From Gordius sp. MW1 (taxonomy: Eukaryota; Nematomorpha; Gordioida; Gordea; Gordiidae): 64,000 bases of DNA. Below, in pieces: positions 47,322-59,790 of this stretch. The position numbers were made by a program, and so were the translations under genes. Position 1 is the first letter of the stretch, and every line of letters starts with the position of its first letter. The notes under the pieces were generated by a model. The model was not told where the DNA came from. It saw only the letters and a program-made list of their open reading frames with translations, and made no database searches. Location: NCBI GenBank assembly GCA_964036665.1, contig OZ038532.1, forward strand, positions 15,704,537 through 15,768,536, given 5' to 3'.

Positions 47322-49424
47322 GGTTCAAAGAAAAATATGTGAAAATTTTTGAGGTAAAAATATTTATTTTTTTCAATTCTATGTGAAAGAGCATGAAAAA
47401 ATATATAAAAGTAAGCCAATTTAAGAATCCTATTATTCTCGATTGACTTCCGAAAAGAGGTTTTAAGCTGCGAGAACTATCATTTTGACAAAAGACAACG
47501 TTTTATTGTTGCGATTAGTTTGTTGTATCGCAACGTGAGTGTTTAATTTTTCAAAAATGCACTATGCGATCATGATTTCAAAGTAACATTTCTCTGATTC
47601 TGATAAATTTTTACTTGGGATCATAGAAACCACGTCTGAAAACGACAACTTTCATCGGATGAATACGGTTCAAAGAAAAATATGTGAAAATTTTTGAGGT
47701 AAAAATATTTATTTTTTTCAATTCTATGTGAAAGAGCATGAAAAAATATATAAAAGTAAGCCAATTTGAGAATCCTATTATCCTCGATTGACTTCCGAAA
47801 AGAGGTTTTAAGCTGCGAGAACTATCATTTTGACAAAAGACAACGTTTTATTGTTGCGATTAGTTTGTTGTATCGCAACGTGAGTGCTTAATTTTTCAAA
47901 AATGCACTATGCGATCATGATTTTAAAGTAATAGTTTTCTGATTCTGATAAATTTTTTACTTGGGATCATAAAAACCACGTCTGAAAACGACAACTTTCA
48001 TCGGATGCATACGGTTGAAAGAAAAATATGTGAAAAATTTTGAGGTAAAAATATTTATTTTTTTTGATTCTATGTGAAAGAGCATGAAAAAATATATAAA
48101 AGTAAGCCAATTTGAGAATCCTATTATCCTCGATTGACTTCCGAAAAGAGGTTTTAAGCTGCGAGAACTATCATTTTGACAAAAGACAACGTTTTATTGT
48201 TGCGATTAGTTTGTTGTATCGCAACATGAGTGCTTAATTTTTCAAAAATGCACTATGCGATCATGATTTTAAAGTAATAGTTTTCTGATTCTGATAAATT
48301 TTTACTTTTTATCATCGAAACCACGTCTTATAACGACCTCTTTCATCGGATGCATACGGTTGAAAGAAAAATATGTGAAAAATTTTGAGGTAAAAATATT
48401 AATTTTTTCGATTCTATGTGAAAGAGCATGAAAAAATATATAAAAGTAAGCCAATTTGAGAATTCTATTATCCTCGATTGACTTCCGAAAAGAGGTTTTA
48501 AGCTGCGAGAACTATCATTTTGACAAAAGACAACGTTTTATTGTTGCGATTAGTTTGTTGTATCGCAACGTGAGTGCTTAATTTTTCAAAAATGCACTAT
48601 GCGATCATGATTTTAAAGTAATAGTTTTCTGATTCTGATAAATTTTTACTTTTTATCATCGAAACCACGTCTGAAAACGACAACTTTCATCGGATGCATA
48701 CGGTTGAAAGAAAAATATGTGAAAAATTTTGAGGTAAAAATATTAATTTTTTCGATTCTATGTGAAAGAGCATGAAAAAATATATAAAAGTAAGCCAATT
48801 TGAGAATTCTATTATCCTCGATTGACTTCCGAAAAGAGGTTTTAAGCTGCGAGAACTATCATTTTGACAAAAGACAACGTTTTATTGTTGCGATTAGTTT
48901 GTTGTATCGCAACGTGAGTGCTTAATTTTTCAAAAATGCACTATGCGATCATGATTTTAAAGTAATAGTTTTCTGATTCTGATAAATTTTTACTTTTTAT
49001 CATCGAAACCACGTCTTAAAACGACAACTTTCATCGGATGCATACGGTTGAAAGAAAAATATGTGAAAAATTTTGAGGTAAAAATATTTATTTTTTTCGA
49101 TTCTATGTGAAAGAGCATGAAAAAATATATAAAAGTAAGCCAATTTGAGAATCCTATTATCCTCGATTGACTTCCGAAAAGTTGTTTTAAGCTGCGAGAA
49201 CTATCATTTTGACAAAAGACAACGTTTTATTGTTGCGATTAGTTTGTTGTATCGCAACATGAGTGCTTAATTTTTCAAAAATGCACTATGCGATCATGAT
49301 TTTAAATTAATAGTTTTCTGATTCTGATAAATTTTTACTTTTTATCATCGAAACCACGTCTGAAAACGACAACTTTCATCGGATGCATACGGTTGAAAGA
49401 AAAATATGTGAAAAATTTTGAGGT
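47322..49424 (+). repeat. Monomers with a single-monomer duplication
   Basis: About six monomers. ATTTTTTACT (47952) extends the match to the 4.9-7.1 kb region. Two adjacent monomers share the rare TAAAAATATTAATTT (48391 and 48735, 344 bp apart), a recent one-monomer duplication. Other private marks are CTTATAACGACCTC (near 48326), TTTTTTTTGATTC (near 48060) and TTTAAATTAATAG (near 49302). Confidence 0.83.
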
Positions 49425-51174
49425 AAAAATAGTTATTTTTTTCGATTCTATGTGAAAGAGCATGAAAAAATATATAAAAGTAAGCCAATTTGAGAATCCT
49501 ATTATCCTCGATTGACTTCCGAAAAGAGGTTTTAAGCTGCGAGAACTATCATTTTGACAAAAGACAACGTTTTATTGTTGCGATTAGTTTGTTGTATCGC
49601 AACGTGATGCTTAATTTTTTAAAATGGCTCTATGCGATCATGATTTCAAAGTAATAGTTTCAGATTCTGATAAATTTTTACTTGGGATCATAGAAACCAC
49701 GTCTGAAAACGACAACTTTCATCGGATGCATACGGTTGAAAGAAAAATATGTGAAAAATTTTGAGGTAAAAATATTTATTTTTTTCGATTCTATGTGAAA
49801 GAGCATGAAAAAATATATAAAAGTAAGCCAATTTGAGAATCCTATTATCCTCGATTGACTTCCGAAAAGAGGTTTTAAGCTGCGAGAACTATCATTTTGA
49901 CAAAAGACAACGTTTTATTGTTGCGATTAGTTTGTTGTATCGCAACGTGATGCTTAATTTTTTAAAATGGCTCTATGCGATCATGATTTCAAAGTAACAT
50001 TTCTCTGATTCTGATAAATTTTTACTTGGGATAGAAACCACGTCTGAAAACGGCAACTTTCATCGGATGAATACGGTTCAAAGAAAAATATGTGAAAAAT
50101 TTTGAGGTAAAAATATTTATTTTTTTCGATCTATGTGAAAGAGCATAAAAAAATATATAAAAGTGAGCCAATTTGAGAATCCTATTATCCTCGATTGACT
50201 TCCGAAAAGAGGTTTTACGCTGCGAGAACTATCATTTTGACAAAAGACAACGTTTTATTGTTGCGATTAGTTTGTTGTATCGCAACGTGAGTGCTTAATT
50301 TTTCAAAAATGCACTATGCGATCATGATTTTAAAGTAATAGTTTTCTGATTCTGATAAATTTTTACTTTTTATCATCGAAACCACGTCTGAAAACGACAA
50401 CTTTCGTCGGATGCATACGGTTGAAAGAAAAATGTGTGAAAAATTTTGAGGTAAAAATAGTTATTTTTTTCGATTCTATGTAAAAGAGCATGAAAAAATA
50501 TATAAAAGTAAGCCAATTTGAGAATCCTATTATCCTCGATTGACTTCCGAAAAGAGGTTTTAAGCTGCGAGAACTATCATTTTGACAAATAACAACGTTT
50601 TATTGTTGCGATTAGTTTGTTGTATCGCAACGTGATGCTTAATTTTTTAAAATGGCTCTATGCGATCATGATTTCAAAGTAATAGTTTCAGATTCTGATA
50701 AATTTTTACTTGGGATCATAGAAACCACGTCTGAAAACGACAACTTTCATCGGATGCATACGGTTGAAAGAAAAATATGTGAAAAATTTTGAGGTAAAAA
50801 TAGTTATTTTTTTCGATTCTATGTGAAAGAGCATGAAAAAATATATAAAAGTAAGCCAATTTGAGAATCCTATTATCCTCGATTGACTTCCGAAAAGAGG
50901 TTTTAAGCTGCGAGAACTATCATTTTGACAAATGACAACGTTTTATTGTTGCGATTAGTTTGTTGTATCGCAACGTGATGCTTAATTTTTGAAAATGGCT
51001 CTATGCGATCATGATTTCAAAGTAATAGTTTCAGATTCTGATAAATTTTTACTTGGGATCATAGAAACCACGTCTGAAAACGACAACTTTCATCGGATGC
51101 ATACGGTTGAAAGAAAAATATGTGAAAAATTTTGAGGTAAAAATATTTATTTTTTTCGATTCTATGTGAAAGAG
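49425..51174 (+). repeat. Six-monomer-offset repeat (2,059 bp), copy 1
   Basis: Marks TTACTTGGGATAGAAACC (50022, a 4 bp deletion), AACGGCAAC (near 50049), GGTTTTACGC (50211) and TTTCGTCGG (near 50403) all recur 2,059 bp downstream. A partial copy of the GGTTTTACGC and TTTCGTCGG monomer also lies at 51242, 1,031 bp (three monomers) away, so three- and six-monomer steps are nested. Confidence 0.85.
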
Positions 51175-51483
51175 CATAAAAAAATATATAAAAGTGAGCC
51201 AATTTGAGAATCCTATTATCCTCGATTGACTTCCGAAAAGAGGTTTTACGCTGCGAGAACTATCATTTTGACAAAAGACAACGTTTTATTGTTGCGATTA
51301 GTTTGTTGTATCGCAACGTGAGTGCTTAATTTTTCAAAAATGCACTATGCGATCATGATTTTAAAGTAATAGTTTTCTGATTCTGATAAATTTTTACTTT
51401 TTATCATCGAAACCACGTCTGAAAACGACAACTTTCGTCGGATGCATACGGTTGAAAGAAAAATGTGTGAAAAATTTTGAGGT

Positions 51484-53233
51484 AAAAATAGTTATTTTTT
51501 TCGATTCTATGTGAAAGAGCATGAAAAAATATATAAAAGTAAGCCAATTTGAGAATCCTATTATCCTCGATTGACTTCCGAAAAGAGGTTTTAAGCTGCG
51601 AGAACTATCATTTTGACAAAAGACAACGTTTTATTGTTGCGATTAGTTTGTTGTATCGCAACGTGATGCTTAATTTTTTAAAATGGCTCTATGCGATCAT
51701 GATTTCAAAGTAATAGTTTCAGATTCTGATAAATTTTTACTTGGGATCATAGAAACCACGTCTGAAAACGACAACTTTCATCGGATGCATACGGTTGAAA
51801 GAAAAATATGTGAAAAATTTTGAGGTAAAAATATTTATTTTTTTCGATTCTATGTGAAAGAGCATGAAAAAATATATAAAAGTAAGCCAATTTGAGAATC
51901 CTATTATCCTCGATTGACTTCCGAAAAGAGGTTTTAAGCTGCGAGAACTATCATTTTGACAAAAGACAACGTTTTATTGTTGCGATTAGTTTGTTGTATC
52001 GCAACGTGATGCTTAATTTTTTAAAATGGCTCTATGCGATCATGATTTCAAAGTAACATTTCTCTGATTCTGATAAATTTTTACTTGGGATAGAAACCAC
52101 GTCTGAAAACGGCAACTTTCATCGGATGAATACGGTTCAAAGAAAAATATGTGAAAAATTTTGAGGTAAAAATATTTATTTTTTTCGATCTATGTGAAAG
52201 AGCATAAAAAAATATATAAAAGTGAGCCAATTTGAGAATCCTATTATCCTCGATTGACTTCCGAAAAGAGGTTTTACGCTGCGAGAACTATCATTTTGAC
52301 AAAAGACAACGTTTTATTGTTGCGATTAGTTTGTTGTATCGCAACGTGAGTGCTTAATTTTTCAAAAATGCACTATGCGATCATGATTTTAAAGTAATAG
52401 TTTTCTGATTCTGATAAATTTTTACTTTTTATCATCGAAACCACGTCTGAAAACGACAACTTTCGTCGGATGCATACGGTTGAAAGAAAAATGTGTGAAA
52501 AATTTTGAGGTAAAAATAGTTATTTTTTTCGATTCTATGTAAAAGAGCATGAAAAAATATATAAAAGTAAGCCAATTTGAGAATCCTATTATCCTCGATT
52601 GACTTCCGAAAAGAGGTTTTAAGCTGCGAGAACTATCATTTTGACAAATAACAACGTTTTATTGTTGCGATTAGTTTGTTGTATCGCAACGTGATGCTTA
52701 ATTTTTTAAAATGGCTCTATGCGATCATGATTTCAAAGTAATAGTTTCAGATTCTGATAAATTTTTACTTGGGATCATAGAAACCACGTCTGAAAACGAC
52801 AACTTTCATCGGATGCATACGGTTGAAAGAAAAATATGTGAAAAATTTTGAGGTAAAAATAGTTATTTTTTTCGATTCTATGTGAAAGAGCATGAAAAAA
52901 TATATAAAAGTAAGCCAATTTGAGAATCCTATTATCCTCGATTGACTTCCGAAAAGAGGTTTTAAGCTGCGAGAACTATCATTTTGACAAATGACAACGT
53001 TTTATTGTTGCGATTAGTTTGTTGTATCGCAACGTGATGCTTAATTTTTGAAAATGGCTCTATGCGATCATGATTTCAAAGTAATAGTTTCAGATTCTGA
53101 TAAATTTTTACTTGGGATCATAGAAACCACGTCTGAAAACGACAACTTTCATCGGATGCATACGGTTGAAAGAAAAATATGTGAAAAATTTTGAGGTAAA
53201 AATATTTATTTTTTTCGATTCTATGTGAAAGAG
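51484..53233 (+). repeat. Six-monomer-offset repeat (2,059 bp), copy 2
   Basis: Copy of 49425-51174, with TTACTTGGGATAGAAACC at 52081 and GGTTTTACGC at 52270. The match ends where GCATAAAAA (near 51174) is GCATGAAAA (near 53233). A third instance of the GGGATAGAAACC and CGGCAAC monomer follows at 53795, 1,714 bp (five monomers) on, but is followed by different monomers. Confidence 0.85.
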
Positions 53234-53944
53234 CATGAAAAAATATATAAAAGTAAGCCAATTTGAGAATCCTATTATCCTCGATTGACTTCCGAAAAGA
53301 GGTTTTAAGCTGCGAGAACTATCATTTTGACAAAAGACAACGTTTTATTGTTGCGATTAGTTTGTTGTATCGCAACGTGATGCTTAATTTTTTAAAATGG
53401 CTCTATGCGATCATGATTTCAAAGTAATAGTTTCAGATTCTGATAAATTTTTACTTGGGATCATAGAAACCACGTCTGAAAACGACAACTTTCATCGGAT
53501 GCATACGGTTGAAAGAAAAATATGTGAAAAATTTTGAGGTAAAAATATTTATTTTTTTCGATTCTATGTGAAAGACCATGAAAAAATATATAAAAGTAAG
53601 CCAATTTGAGAATCCTATTATCCTCGATTGACTTCCGAAAAGAGGTTTTAAGCTGCGAGAACTATCATTTTGACAAAAGACAACGTTTTATTGTTGCGAT
53701 TAGTTTGTTGTATCGCAACGTGATGCTTAATTTTTTAAAATGGCTCTATGCGATCATGATTTCAAAGTAACATTTCTCTGATTCTGATAAATTTTTACTT
53801 GGGATAGAAACCACGTCTGAAAACGGCAACTTTCATCGGATGAATACGGTTCAAAGAAAAATATGTGAAAAATTTTGAGGTAAAAATATTTATTTTTTTC
53901 AATTCTATATGAAAGAGCATGAAAAAATATATAAAAGTAAGCCA

Positions 53945-56885
53945 ATTTGAGAATCCTATTATCCTCGATTGACTTCCGAAAAGAGGTTTTAAGCTGCGAG
54001 AACTATCAAGTTGACAAAAGACAACGTTTTATTGTTGCGATTAGTTTGTTGTATCGCAACGTGAGTGCTTAATTTTTCAAAAATGCACTATGCGATCATG
54101 ATTTTAAAGTAATAGTTTTCTGATTCTGATAAATTTTTACTTTTTATCATCGAAACCACGTCTTAAAACGACAACTTTCATCGGATGCATACGGTTGAAA
54201 GAAAAATATGTGAAAAATTTTGAGGTAAAAATATTTATTTTTTTCGATCTATGTGAAAGAGCATAAAAAAATATATAAAAGTGAGCCAATTTGAGAATCC
54301 TATTATCCTCGATTGACTTCCGAAAAGAGGTTTTAAGCTGCGAGAACTATCATTTTGACAAAAGACAACGTTTTATTGTTGCGATTAGTTTGTTGTATCG
54401 CAACGTGAGTGCTTAATTTTTCAAAAATGCACTATGCGATCATGATTTTAAAGTAATAGTTTTCTGATTCTGATAAATTTTTACTTTTTATCATCGAAAC
54501 CACGTTTTAAAACGACAACTTTCATCGGATGCATACGGTTGAAAGAAAAATATGTGAAAAATTTTGAGGTAAAAATATTTATTTTTTTCGATCTATGTGA
54601 AAGAGCATAAAAAAATATATAAAAGTGAGCCAATTTGAGAATCCTATTATCCTCGATTGACTTCCGAAAAGAGGTTTTAAGCTGCGAGAACTATCAAGTT
54701 GACAAATAACAACGTTTTATTGTTGCGATTAGTTTGTTGTAACGCAACGTGATGCTTAATTTTTTAAAATGGCTCTATGCGATCATGATTTCAAAGTAAT
54801 AGTTTCAGATTCTGATAAATTTTTACTTGGGATCATAGAAACCACGTCTGAAAACGACAACTTTCATCGGATGCATACGGTTGAAAGAAAAATATGTGAA
54901 AAATTTTGAGGTAAAAATAGTTATTTTTTTCGATTCTATGTGAAAGAGCATGAAAAAATATATAAAAGTAAGCCAATTTGAGAATCCTATTATCCTCGAT
55001 TGACTTCCGAAAAGAGGTTTTAAGCTGCGAGAACTATCATTTTGACAAAAAGACAACGTTTTATTGTTGCGATTAGTTTGTTGTATCGCAACGTGATGCT
55101 TTATTTTTGAAAATGGCTCTATGCGATCATGATTTCAAAGTAATAGTTTCAGATTCTGATAAATTTTTACTTGGGATCATAGAAACCACGTCTGAAAACG
55201 ACAACTTTCATCGGATGCATACGGTTGAAAGAAAAATATGTGAAAAATTTTGAGGTAAAAATATTTATTTTTTTCGATTCTATGTGAAAGAGCATGAAAA
55301 AATATAAAAGTAAGCCAATTTGAGAATCCTATTATCCTCGATTGACTTCCGAAAAGAGGTTTTAAGCTGCGAGAACTATCATTTTGACAAAAGACAACGT
55401 TTTATTGTTGCGATTAGTTTGTTGTATCGCAACGTGAGTGTTTAATTTTTCAAAAATGCACTATGCGATCAAGATTTCAAAGTAACATTTCTCTGATTCT
55501 GATAAATTTTTACTTGGGATCATAGAAACCACGTCTGAAAACGACAACTTTCATCGGATGAATACGGTTCAAAGAAAAATGTGTGAAAAATTTTGAGGTA
55601 AATAAATTTATTTTTTTCAATTCTATGTAAAAGAGCATGAAAAAATATATAAAAGTAAGCCAATTTGAGAATCCTATTATCCTCGATTGACTTCCGAAAA
55701 GAGGTTTTAAGCTGCGAGAACTATCATTTTGACAAAAGACAACGTTTTATTGTTGCGATTAGTTTGTTGTATCGCAACGTGAGTGCTTAATTTTTCAAAA
55801 ATGCACTATGCGATCATGATTTTAAAGTAATAGTTTTCTGATTCTGATAAATTTTTACTTGGGATCATAGAAACCACATCTGAAAACGACAACTTTCATC
55901 GGATGCATACGGTTGAAAGAAAAATATGTGAAAAATTTTGAGGTAAAAACATTTATTTTTTTCGATTCTATGTGAAAGAGCATGAAAAAATATATAAAAG
56001 TAAGCCAATTTGTGAATCCTATTATCATCGATTGACTTCCGAAAAGAGGTTTTAAGCTGCGAGAACTATCATTTTGACAAAAGACAACGTTTTATTGTTG
56101 CGATTAGTTTGTTGTATCGCAACGTGATGCTTAATTTTTGAAAATGGCTCTATGCGATCATGATTTCAAAGTAATAGTTTTCAGATTCTGATAAATTTTT
56201 ACTTGGGATCATAGAAACCACGTCTGAAAACGACAACTCTCATCGGATGAATACGGTTCAAAGAAAAATATGTGGGAAATTTTGAGGTAAAAACATTTAT
56301 TTTTTTCGATTCTATGTGAAAGAGCATGAAAAAATATATAAAAGTAAGCCAATTTGAGAATCCTATTATCATCGATTGACTTCCGAAAAGAGGTTTTAAG
56401 CTGCGAGAACTATCATTTTGACAAAAGACAACGTTTTATTGTTGCGATTAGTTTGTTGTATCGCAACGTGAGTGCTTAATTTTTCAAAAATGCACTAGGC
56501 GATCATGATTTTAAAGTAATAGTTTTCTGATTCTGATAAATTTTTACTTGGGATCATAGAAACCACGTCTGAAAACGACAACTTTCATCGGATGCATACG
56601 GTTGAAAGAAAAATATGTGAAAAATTTTGAGGTAAAAACATTTATTTTTTTCGATTCTATGTGAAAGAGCATGAAAAAATATATAAAAGTAAGCCAATTT
56701 GAGAATCCTATTATCCTCGATTGACTTCCGAAAAGAGGTTTTAAGCTGCGAGAACTATCATTTTGACAAAAGACAACGTTTTATTGTTGCGATTAGTTTG
56801 TTGTATCGCAACGTGAGTGCTTAATTTTTCAAAAATGCACTATGCGATCATGATTTTAAAGTAATAGTTTTCTGATTCTGATAAA
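53945..56885 (+). repeat. 2.9 kb segment, copy 1
   Basis: About 8.5 monomers recurring at +5,846 bp. Marks: CAAGTTGAC (54007), AACGCAACG (54741), ATGCTTTATT (55096), ATCAAGATTTC (near 55470), AAATAAATTT (near 55599), CACATCTG (near 55874), ATTATCATCG (near 56022) and GCACTAGGCG (56492). This copy has one extra A in GACAAAAAGAC (near 55043). Part of the order also matches 12.0-14.3 kb. Confidence 0.9.
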
Positions 56886-59790
56886 TTTTTACTTTTTATC
56901 ATCGAAACCACGTCTTAAAACGACAACTTTCATCGGATGCATACGGTTGAAAGAAAAATATGTGAAAAATTTTGAGGTAAAAATATTTATTTTTTTCGAT
57001 TCTATGTGAAAGAGCATGAAAAAATATATAAAAGTAAGCCAATTTGAGAATCCTATTATCCTCTATTGACTTCCGAAAAGGGGTTTTAAGCTGCGAGAAC
57101 TATCATTTTGACAAAAGACAACGTTTTATTGTTGCGATTAGTTTGTTGTATCGCAACGTGATGCTTAATTTTTGAAAATGGCTCTATGCGATCATGATTT
57201 CAAAGTAATAGTTTTCAGATTCTGATAAATTTTTACTTGGGATCATAGAAACCACGTCTGAAAACGACAACTCTCATCGGATGAATACGGTTCAAAGAAA
57301 AATATGTGGGAAATTTTGAGGTAAAAATATTTATTTTTTTCAATTCTTTGTGAAAGAGCATGAAAAAATATATAAAAGTAAGCCAATTTGAGAATTCTAT
57401 TATCCTCGATTGACTTCCGAAAATAGGTTTTATGCTGCGAGAACTATCATTTTGACAAAAGACAACGTTTTATTGTTGCGATTAGTTTGTTGTATCGCAA
57501 CGTGATTGCTTAATTTTTCAAAAATGCACTATGCGATCATGATTTTAAAGTAATAGTTTTCTGATTCTGATAAATTTTTACTTTTTATCATCGAAACCAC
57601 GTCTGAAAACGACAACTTTCATCGGATGCATACGGTTGAAAGAAAAATATGTGAAAAATTTTGAGGTAAAAATAGTTATTTTTTTCGATTCTATGTGAAA
57701 GAGCATGAAAAAATATATAAAAGTAAGCCAATTTGAGAATCCTATTATCCTCGATTGACTTCCGAAAAGAGGTTTTAAGCTGCGAGAACTATCATTTTGA
57801 CAAAAGACAACGTTTTATTGTTGCGATTAGTTTGTTGTATCGCAACGTGAGTGCTTAATTTTTCAAAAATGCACTATGCGATCATGATTTTAAAGTAATA
57901 GTTTTCTGATTCTGATAAATTTTTACTTTTTATCATCGAAACCACGTCTTAAAACGACAACTTTCATCGGATGCATACGGTTGAAAGAAAAATATGTGAA
58001 AAATTTTGAGGTAAAAATATTTATTTTTTTCGATCTATGTGAAAGAGCATAAAAAAATATATAAAAGTGAGCCAATTTGAGAATCCTATTATCCTCGATT
58101 GACTTCCGAAAAGAGGTTTTAAGCTGCGAGAACTATCAAGTTGACAAATAACAACGTTTTATTGTTGCGATTAGTTTGTTGTAACGCAACGTGATGCTTA
58201 ATTTTTTAAAATGGCTCTATGCGATCATGATTTCAAAGTAATAGTTTCAGATTCTGATAAATTTTTACTTGGGATCATAGAAACCACGTCTGAAAACGAC
58301 AACTTTCATCGGATGCATACGGTTGAAAGAAAAATATGTGAAAAATTTTGAGGTAAAAATAGTTATTTTTTTCGATTCTATGTGAAAGAGCATGAAAAAA
58401 TATATAAAAGTAAGCCAATTTGAGAATCCTATTATCCTCGATTGACTTCCGAAAAGAGGTTTTAAGCTGCGAGAACTATCAAGTTGACAAAAGACAACGT
58501 TTTATTGTTGCGATTAGTTTGTTGTATCGCAACGTGAGTGCTTAATTTTTTAAAATGGCTCTATGCGATCATGATTTCAAAGTAATAGTTTCAGATTCTG
58601 ATAAATTTTTACTTGGGATCATAGAAACCACGTCTGAAAACGACAACTTTCATCGGATGCATACGGTTGAAAGAGAAATATGTGAAAAATTTTGAGGTAA
58701 AAATATTTATTTTTTTCGATCTATGTGAAAGAGCATAAAAAAATATATAAAAGTGAGCCAATTTGAGAATCCTATTATCCTCGATTGACTTCCGAAAAGA
58801 GGTTTTAAGCTGCGAGAACTATCAAGTTGACAAAAGACAACGTTTTATTGTTGCGATTAGTTTGTTGTATCGCAACGTGAGTGCTTAATTTTTCAAAAAT
58901 GCACTATGCGATCATGATTTTAAAGTAATAGTTTTCTGATTCTGATAAATTTTTACTTTTTATCATCGAAACCACGTCTTAAAACGACAACTTTCATCGG
59001 ATGCATACGGTTGAAAGAAAAATATGTGAAAAATTTTGAGGTAAAAATATTTATTTTTTTCGATCTATGTGAAAGAGCATAAAAAAATATATAAAAGTGA
59101 GCCAATTTGAGAATCCTATTATCCTCGATTGACTTCCGAAAAGAGGTTTTAAGCTGCGAGAACTATCATTTTGACAAAAGACAACGTTTTATTGTTGCGA
59201 TTAGTTTGTTGTATCGCAACGTGAGTGCTTAATTTTTCAAAAATGCACTATGCGATCATGATTTTAAAGTAATAGTTTTCTGATTCTGATAAATTTTTAC
59301 TTTTTATCATCGAAACCACGTCTTAAAACGACAACTTTCATCGGATGCATACGGTTGAAAGAAAAATATGTGAAAAATTTTGAGGTAAAAATATTTATTT
59401 TTTTCGATCTATGTGAAAGAGCATAAAAAAATATATAAAAGTGAGCCAATTTGAGAATCCTATTATCCTCGATTGACTTCCGAAAAGAGGTTTTAAGCTG
59501 CGAGAACTATCAAGTTGACAAATAACAACGTTTTATTGTTGCGATTAGTTTGTTGTAACGCAACGTGATGCTTAATTTTTTAAAATGGCTCTATGCGATC
59601 ATGATTTCAAAGTAATAGTTTCAGATTCTGATAAATTTTTACTTGGGATCATAGAAACCACGTCTGAAAACGACAACTTTCATCGGATGCATACGGTTGA
59701 AAGAAAAATATGTGAAAAATTTTGAGGTAAAAATAGTTATTTTTTTCGATTCTATGTGAAAGAGCATGAAAAAATATATAAAAGTAAGCC
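56886..59790 (+). repeat. Monomers between the 2.9 kb copies
   Basis: About 8.5 monomers. The first three are CTTTTTATC, GTGGGAAAT and GTTATTTT types with private changes such as CCTCTATTGAC (near 57061), CAATTCTTTG (near 57341), AAATAGGTTTTATGC (near 57421) and GTGATTGC (near 57501). From about 57.9 kb the array consists of CGATCTATG, GCATAAAA, GTGAGCC monomers with CAAGTTGAC; AACGCAACG occurs at 58183 and 59557 (1,374 bp, four monomers) and 60588 (1,031 bp, three monomers). Confidence 0.83.
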